From Thelonectria olida (taxonomy: Eukaryota; Ascomycota; Sordariomycetes; Hypocreales; Nectriaceae): 64,000 nt of DNA. The stretch is taken from assembly GCA_020736575.1 (NCBI GenBank), contig JAGPYM010000005.1, positions 1,426,001 through 1,490,000 of the forward strand. The letters are read 5' to 3'. Both the position numbers and the translations under genes were made by a program. Below the pieces are notes generated by a model. It searched no databases, had not been told where the DNA came from, and saw only the letters and a list, made by a program, of their open reading frames with translations. The stretch's first letter is position 1, and each line of letters begins with the position of its first letter. Shown here piece by piece: positions 58,958 to 64,000 of this stretch.

Positions 58958-61900
58958 ATGGGAAAGGTCACCAAACATGCTCCCGTTCTGGGAGAGCATG
59001 TCTCGGGCCAATCCAATAAACCTCTATCAAGCCCACCGCACAGTTTAACGAGCCAACAGGTCCTCGAAGAGCTGCAAAGCGATGCTGCTCGGGGCCTCAA
59101 TCCCGAAGATGTGCCTCGACGTCTTGCCGAGTTTGGACCAAACGACCTGGATCAGAAAAAGGGCGTGCAACCGTTCAAGATTTTCGTTGAGCAGATCTTC
59201 AATGCGATGACCTTGGTAAGGCAGTCTCACTCAAATCCCGGAAGCACAACTAACCCTATCGCAATAAAAGGTCTTAGTTCTTGCCCTGGGAGCGAGTTTC
59301 GGCATCAAAGCCTGGATCGAAGGCGGTATTCTAGCCGGCATCATTGTCCTAAACATTTTTATCGGCTTCTTCCAGAGCCTCCAGGCCGAGAAAACAATCG
59401 ACTCGTTGCGCACCCTAGGTTCACCCACCTGCAAAGTCTTCCGCAGCGGGAAAACGGTGAGTATTGACACAGCCGATGTCGTGCCTGGAGACATTGTAGA
59501 CTTGGGCACGGGCGACTCTGTCCCAGCAGACATTCGGCTCATCGAAGCTGTCAATCTCGAGGCAGACGAGGCATTGCTCACTGGAGAGTCTGCACCCGTT
59601 TTGAAAGCTCCGAAATTGACGTTTGATGTCGACACGGGACCGGGCGATCGCTTGAATGTCGTGTACAGCTCGACGACCATCACCAAAGGCCGCGGCCGTG
59701 GCGTCGTCTTTGCAACGGGCATGTTTACAGAAATCGGCCTCATCGCCAGTGCCCTCAGCTCTACCGGTGACTTGAAAGCCGACAGAGACTATGCTGCTCG
59801 GTCAGCCTGGAGCTCGGCTCGTAATGCGTTCAAGCCCATCTACGACTGGTTTGGCGAGTTCCTAGGTCTCACCGTCGGCACGCCTCTCCAGCGCAAACTC
59901 GCCCAGCTCTTCCTCTGGCTGTTCCTCTTCGCCGTCGTCTGCGCCGTCGTCGTTCTCGGCGCCAACAAGTTCGACACCCGGGAAGATGTCGTCATTTACG
60001 CCATCACCACGGCGATCGGGACCATCCCCGTGTCCCTCCTGCTCGTCCTGACCCTGACCATGGCCGCGGGTACGAAGAAGATGGTCCAGCGCCATGTGAT
60101 TGTCCGAAACCTCTCCAGTCTTGAGGCCCTGGGAGGTGTCACCAGTATGTTCCCGTGAGGGCCTTTTTCCCCTCCCCTTTGTCGTCGCACGCCCAAATTT
60201 TAAACTGTTTCGGAAACTGACAGCTCTGCTTCTTTGGTTCAGGCATCTGCTCCGATAAGACGGGGACCATCACTCAGGGGCGCATGGTGGTACGAAAGGC
60301 TTGGCTCCCTGGCCGTGGCACATACTCGGTCGAGTCGACGAGCGACGTGTACAACCCGACGGCGGGAGAGCTCCGCCTCATTGGCTCTCAGCCCAAGGAC
60401 ACTGCGGCGGGCTCAGCAGTCCAGGAGAAACAGGCGCAGGGGCAGGTGACGGACCCCGCGGAGGAGAGTGCCTCCAAGCCGGGGCTGCAATGGTACCTGA
60501 ATGTCGCTTCCCTGGCCAACCTCGCAGTGGTAGAACAGAGCGACGATCGGTCGTCGAATCCAGGGGAGTGGCGTGCCAAGGGAGCGCCGACTGAGATTGC
60601 TATTGAGGTCTTTGCCTCTCGGTTTGGATGGAGCAGAGTGAGCCTGTCGCAAGGGCCGAGGGCGCAATGGAAGCATCTGGGAGAGTTTCCTTTCGACTCG
60701 GATGTCAAGAAGATGTCTGTCATATACCAAGATACCACAACCGGCGAGTCTCATGTCTTTACCAAGGTTCGTTGCCCACAGTCGTGGCCAGTCTAGGTCT
60801 CGCTAACCAATGTAATAGGGAGCTGTTGAGCGAGTCCTCGCATCATGCACTTCCATTGCTGTGAATGACAAGGTTGAACCACTCACAAAAGCAATCAGCC
60901 AATCCATTCACGAAAACATGGAGGCCCTCGCCAGCCAAGGCCTGCGTGTCCTCGCTTTTGCCCACAAAGTCAACGACCGTCCAGTCTCCGAGGCGGATTT
61001 CGTCGACGACATTGTGCCTAACCGCCAGAACTTTGAGCGCAATCTCATCTTTAGAGGCCTGATTGGCATTTATGACCCTCCACGTCTGGAGTCTCTCCCT
61101 AGCGTTCGCGCGTGTCAGGGTGCCGGCATTGTCGTACACATGCTCACAGGCGACCACCCTGAGACGGCGCGTGCCATCGCTATCGATGTTGGCATCCTTC
61201 CGTCGGCTGCAGAGACTCGCATACTTCCAGCTGATGTGACGGACACTATGATGATGACTGCCCATGAATTCGATTCCTTAACTGACGCGCAAATCGACGA
61301 ATTGCCCGAGCTTCCGCTCGTCGTCGCTCGGTGTGCGCCCAGCACAAAGGTCCGTATGATCGAAGCCCTCCATCGCCGGCAGCGCTTCGTTGCCATGACG
61401 GGCGACGGCGTGAATGACAGCCCAAGCCTCAAGCGCGCCGACGTGGGTATTGCCATGGGCACCGGCTCAGACGTTGCCAAAGAGTCTTCCGACATTATCC
61501 TGACTGACGACAACTTTGCTTCCATCCTTAATGCTATTGAAGAGGGGCGGCGCATTTTCGACAACATCCAGAAGTTCATTCTGCACGTCTTAGCCGCCAA
61601 CATTGGCTTCGTAGTGACGCTCCTCGCGGGACTAGCTTTCAAGGACAGCACCGGCGTGTCTGTCTTTCAACTGACGCCTGTTGAGATTCTTTGGATGTTG
61701 CTTGGAACCGGTGCCTTCTGTGAGACTGGCCTCGGCTTTGAGAAGGCTGTTCCGGATATTCTCGACAGGCCGCCGCAGAATGTAAGTCCTCATCCCAGTG
61801 CCCCTTTATAGCAAGTTGTGCTCTAATCACGTTTCCAGCTCCATTATGGTGTTTTCACTCCCGAATTCCTCGTTGACATGGTGGTTTACGGAACCTTCAT

Positions 61901-62378
61901 GGCCGGCTGCGTTCTCGGGTCCTTCACCCTCGTCATCTTTGGCTTCAACAACGGCGACTTGGGCATCGACTGCAACCTCGAGTATTCCTCGGCCTGCGAG
62001 CCCGTCTTCAGAGCGCGAGCCACGTGCTACGCGACCATGACCTGGATCTTCCTCCTCTTCGCTTGGGGTCTGATTGACTTCCGCCGGTCCCTTTTCTACA
62101 TGCCCAACGGCTTCAGGGCCTGGGCGATGCACCTGTGGGGAAACCAGTTTCTCTTTTATGCCGTTACGGTTGTCTTCTTTATTGTGTTTGCGACACTGTA
62201 CATTCCTGTCTTGAATCACGTCGTGTTCAAGCATGCGGGTATTAGCTGGGAGTGGGCCATTGTCTTTATTGACGTTGGAGTTTTCATGGCGCTGTCGGAG
62301 GCGTGGAAGTGGGCGAAGAGAATATATTTCCGAAGGAAGACGGTACAGACGGGAAGCCAGTGGGCTGAGGGAGCATGA
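58958..62378 (+). CDS. ENA-type P-type ATPase (Na+/K+ efflux, class IID)
   Basis: Exons 58958-59215, 59271-60144, 60243-60766, 60819-61781 and 61839-62378 give 1052 aa. The N-terminal region (LSRRLAEFGPNDLD-like PRRLAEFGPNDLDQKKGV) is the cation-ATPase N-domain. Motifs in order: ALLTGESAPV, the transmembrane GTIPVSLLLVLTLTMAAG, the phosphorylation site ICSDKTGTITQG (Asp382) rebuilt across intron 2, FPFDSDVKKMSVIY, KGAVERVL across intron 3, MLTGDHPETARAIA, and MTGDGVNDSPSLKRADVGIAM. The sequence after NIQKFILHVLAANIGF matches fungal ENA sodium pumps rather than PMA proton or SERCA pumps. ENA proteins export Na+ or K+ at the plasma membrane and are induced by salt and high pH. A hydrophilic insert (about GSAVQEKQAQGQVTDPAE) lies between the phosphorylation site and the nucleotide domain. 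Confidence 0.93.
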
Positions 62379-62961
62379 GTAAATGGGCAGGGATACATCA
62401 TGTCGACTCGTCACCAAGTCACCGCTTCTTATACATCATCCAGCTTCTGACCTAGCTGTTCTCACACGTATGTAGCCATCGTTCGTCTTCGAATTTTCCT
62501 TCACTTGAGCCACAATTTAGAATTCGTAAGAGCCACTATCAAGATCCAAAACGTAGATTCATTGAATACACTCATCACTTCGTACATAACCCGCAAGCTC
62601 CCCAAAGTCCAAGTCCATCCCAAGCTTTCCCGTTGCAGTCACTCCCAAGATCCCATCTTCCTCATTACACAAGTAGTAATATCCAAATATTCGAGTACTG
62701 CTGTACCCTGACTATCCCATCCCATGACTTCATCTCCGTTCTGCCCATGCAGAGGGTATCATAAAGAATTGTGAATATCGCTCCAGCCTGGGAGAAGTAG
62801 CGTCTCCACGAGCGATGTAACCCTGAGAGATATCCAGTCTCTCAAGGAAGAAGGAAATCCGAGATTCCAACCTCATCTCCAAGCGGCTTAAAGATGACAA
62901 GTAATCTCAAGTTTTCGCCAGAATCGGCGTCTTGTCTGATCGAGGGCCATGCCCGCGCTTC
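62379..62961. other. Convergent 3' flanks
   Basis: The gap between the ATPase stop and the stop of the reverse-strand regulator. No gene is seen. Confidence 0.6.
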
Positions 62962-64000
62962 TCAGACAACCAACAAGTCCATAGATAAATCTCTAAGAAG
63001 CTGTACCCAGCTCTTGTTTTCGTTACCGTCGGCTTGTACTGCCCACAGCTTCTGCAAGGCATCCCTCGCAGCATACCAGTAGCCCCAAGGAGACTCCAGG
63101 ATTAATCGCTTAATTCGGTCAATCACCCACTCCTTTCGTTCGGGAGTCCTGACACTTGCTCCAAACACAAACGTCACCCAAGAGGTGGCCTTGAAGTTTG
63201 GATCATCTTCCGGGATAGCAATCAAGGCCTGTTGTATCTCATCCAAGAGCCCATCGGCCATTTCGTCGCCGAAGATTTGGCTCAGTGACGGGATTGCATG
63301 TAGGATGTACAGACAAAGACCGAGCTTGTGAGCTGATGCCACGCGGAACCGACTCAAAACTGGATCACTGTACGTTGAGGGAAGTGTCTCAACTTGTTTT
63401 GCCCAGGCTATCAGATCGATGTTCTGGGCTCGGTTGAAAAGGGCTGCTCCAGCTGTAGTGATCATGTCGGAAGAAACAATCTCTCCCGAGACCTTGCTCG
63501 ACAGCTGAGCAGCCGTCAGCATGATTTCGAGAATCTCAGGCGGACAGCAGTAGTAATTATTTATTGTGTTAGCAAAGATATTAAGGCCTTCTGGGGAAGC
63601 AAAGAATGAATCCGAGTCGGTGACAAATGGTCGAAAAGTCGATTCTAGGATGTAATAGCTGCGGGGAGAGGTTAGGCCAGTTGTCACAAAGGGAGACGAG
63701 CAATGCGTTTCTTACACAAAGCAATCAGAGAAGAGATAATTCCGTAAGCTCTCACTTGACGTGGACACGGGGAGAATCGACATTATCCTACCCGCTCCAT
63801 CCAGGTGGGCTTTCCAATTGTGCTTGCCAGACTCGATCAACTCGACATTGATCAGGAACAGCACAGAGGCAAGCAGCACATCGCCGTCGATGGAATCAAC
63901 GTTCTGCAGGGCAGTCGACATCATCTGCAGCACCTGCTGCTTAGCGACAAGGGCGTCGACCAGCAGGCGTCTCGGCCCAAGGCCCCGGTCGAGAGAGTCG
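62962..64000 (-). CDS. Fungal transcription factor, Fungal_trans_2-type region, 3' part
   Basis: The gene enters from the right edge. Exon part 64000-63716 and last exon 63658-62962 join as SDCFVYYILESTFRPF across a 57-nt intron (GTAAGA..CGCAG). The readable part is the C-terminal region of the Fungal_trans_2 family: LDGAGRIMSILP, a mostly helical body with FASPEGLNIFANTINN, CPPEILEIMLTAAQ and VASAHKLGLCLYILHAI. The DNA-binding Zn2Cys6 cluster would be outside the window, so its presence is inferred from family habit. Such factors often act on neighbouring metabolic genes. It ends convergent with the ENA gene. Confidence 0.82.

Overview
The window is nuclear DNA of a filamentous ascomycete (Pezizomycotina). 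Genes carry several short introns of about 50-100 nt with GTRNGT donors and YAG acceptors, intergenic gaps are several kb long, and the gene families are typical of Sordariomycetes: 2EXR proteins, LaeA-like methyltransferases, WSC-domain wall proteins, PDR and MRP transporters, and an ENA Na+-ATPase. Placement in Sordariomycetes is an inference from family content; I cannot name a species. I see no tRNA, rRNA, CRISPR, transposase or recognisable viral sequence.

Layout. 1-2273: the 3' end of a CE4 polysaccharide (chitin) deacetylase, then a frame-broken 2EXR gene with coding tandem repeats. 2274-7147: gene-poor, with a 21-nt inverted repeat. 7148-14378: a LaeA-like methyltransferase and an MRP-type (ABCC) transporter on the same strand. 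15023-16945: a secreted WSC protein with a long Ser-Asn repeat and a GPI-type tail, reverse strand. 20984-26976: a MetE-like single-domain protein, a protein with a GNAT-like core and an ankyrin-like tail, an unrecognised 429-aa protein, and a small Pro-rich protein with a membrane tail. 27303-38539: conserved housekeeping genes, namely a TMEM135-like membrane protein, a BTB-like Pro/Ala-rich protein, the tail-anchored E2 enzyme Ubc6, and the mitochondrial outer-membrane assembly factor Sam50. 38540-43934: 5.4 kb with no gene I can support. 43935-64000: a specialised block with a PDR (ABCG) transporter, an NRPS-like adenylation-carrier-condensation enzyme, a CYP52-like P450, an ENA P-type ATPase and the 3' part of a Fungal_trans_2 regulator.

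The most interesting candidate is this last block. The NRPS-like enzyme, the convergent PDR pump whose stop is about 0.4 kb away, and the P450 upstream could form a small biosynthetic cluster: activate and condense a substrate, oxidise it, export it. The ATPase and the regulator may or may not belong. The carrier and condensation core motifs of the synthetase are degenerate but keep the key Ser, His and Asp, so I read it as an unusual single-module enzyme and not as a dead gene. Exon structures were built by hand from splice consensus and reading-frame closure; every complete multi-exon model given here sums to a whole number of codons.
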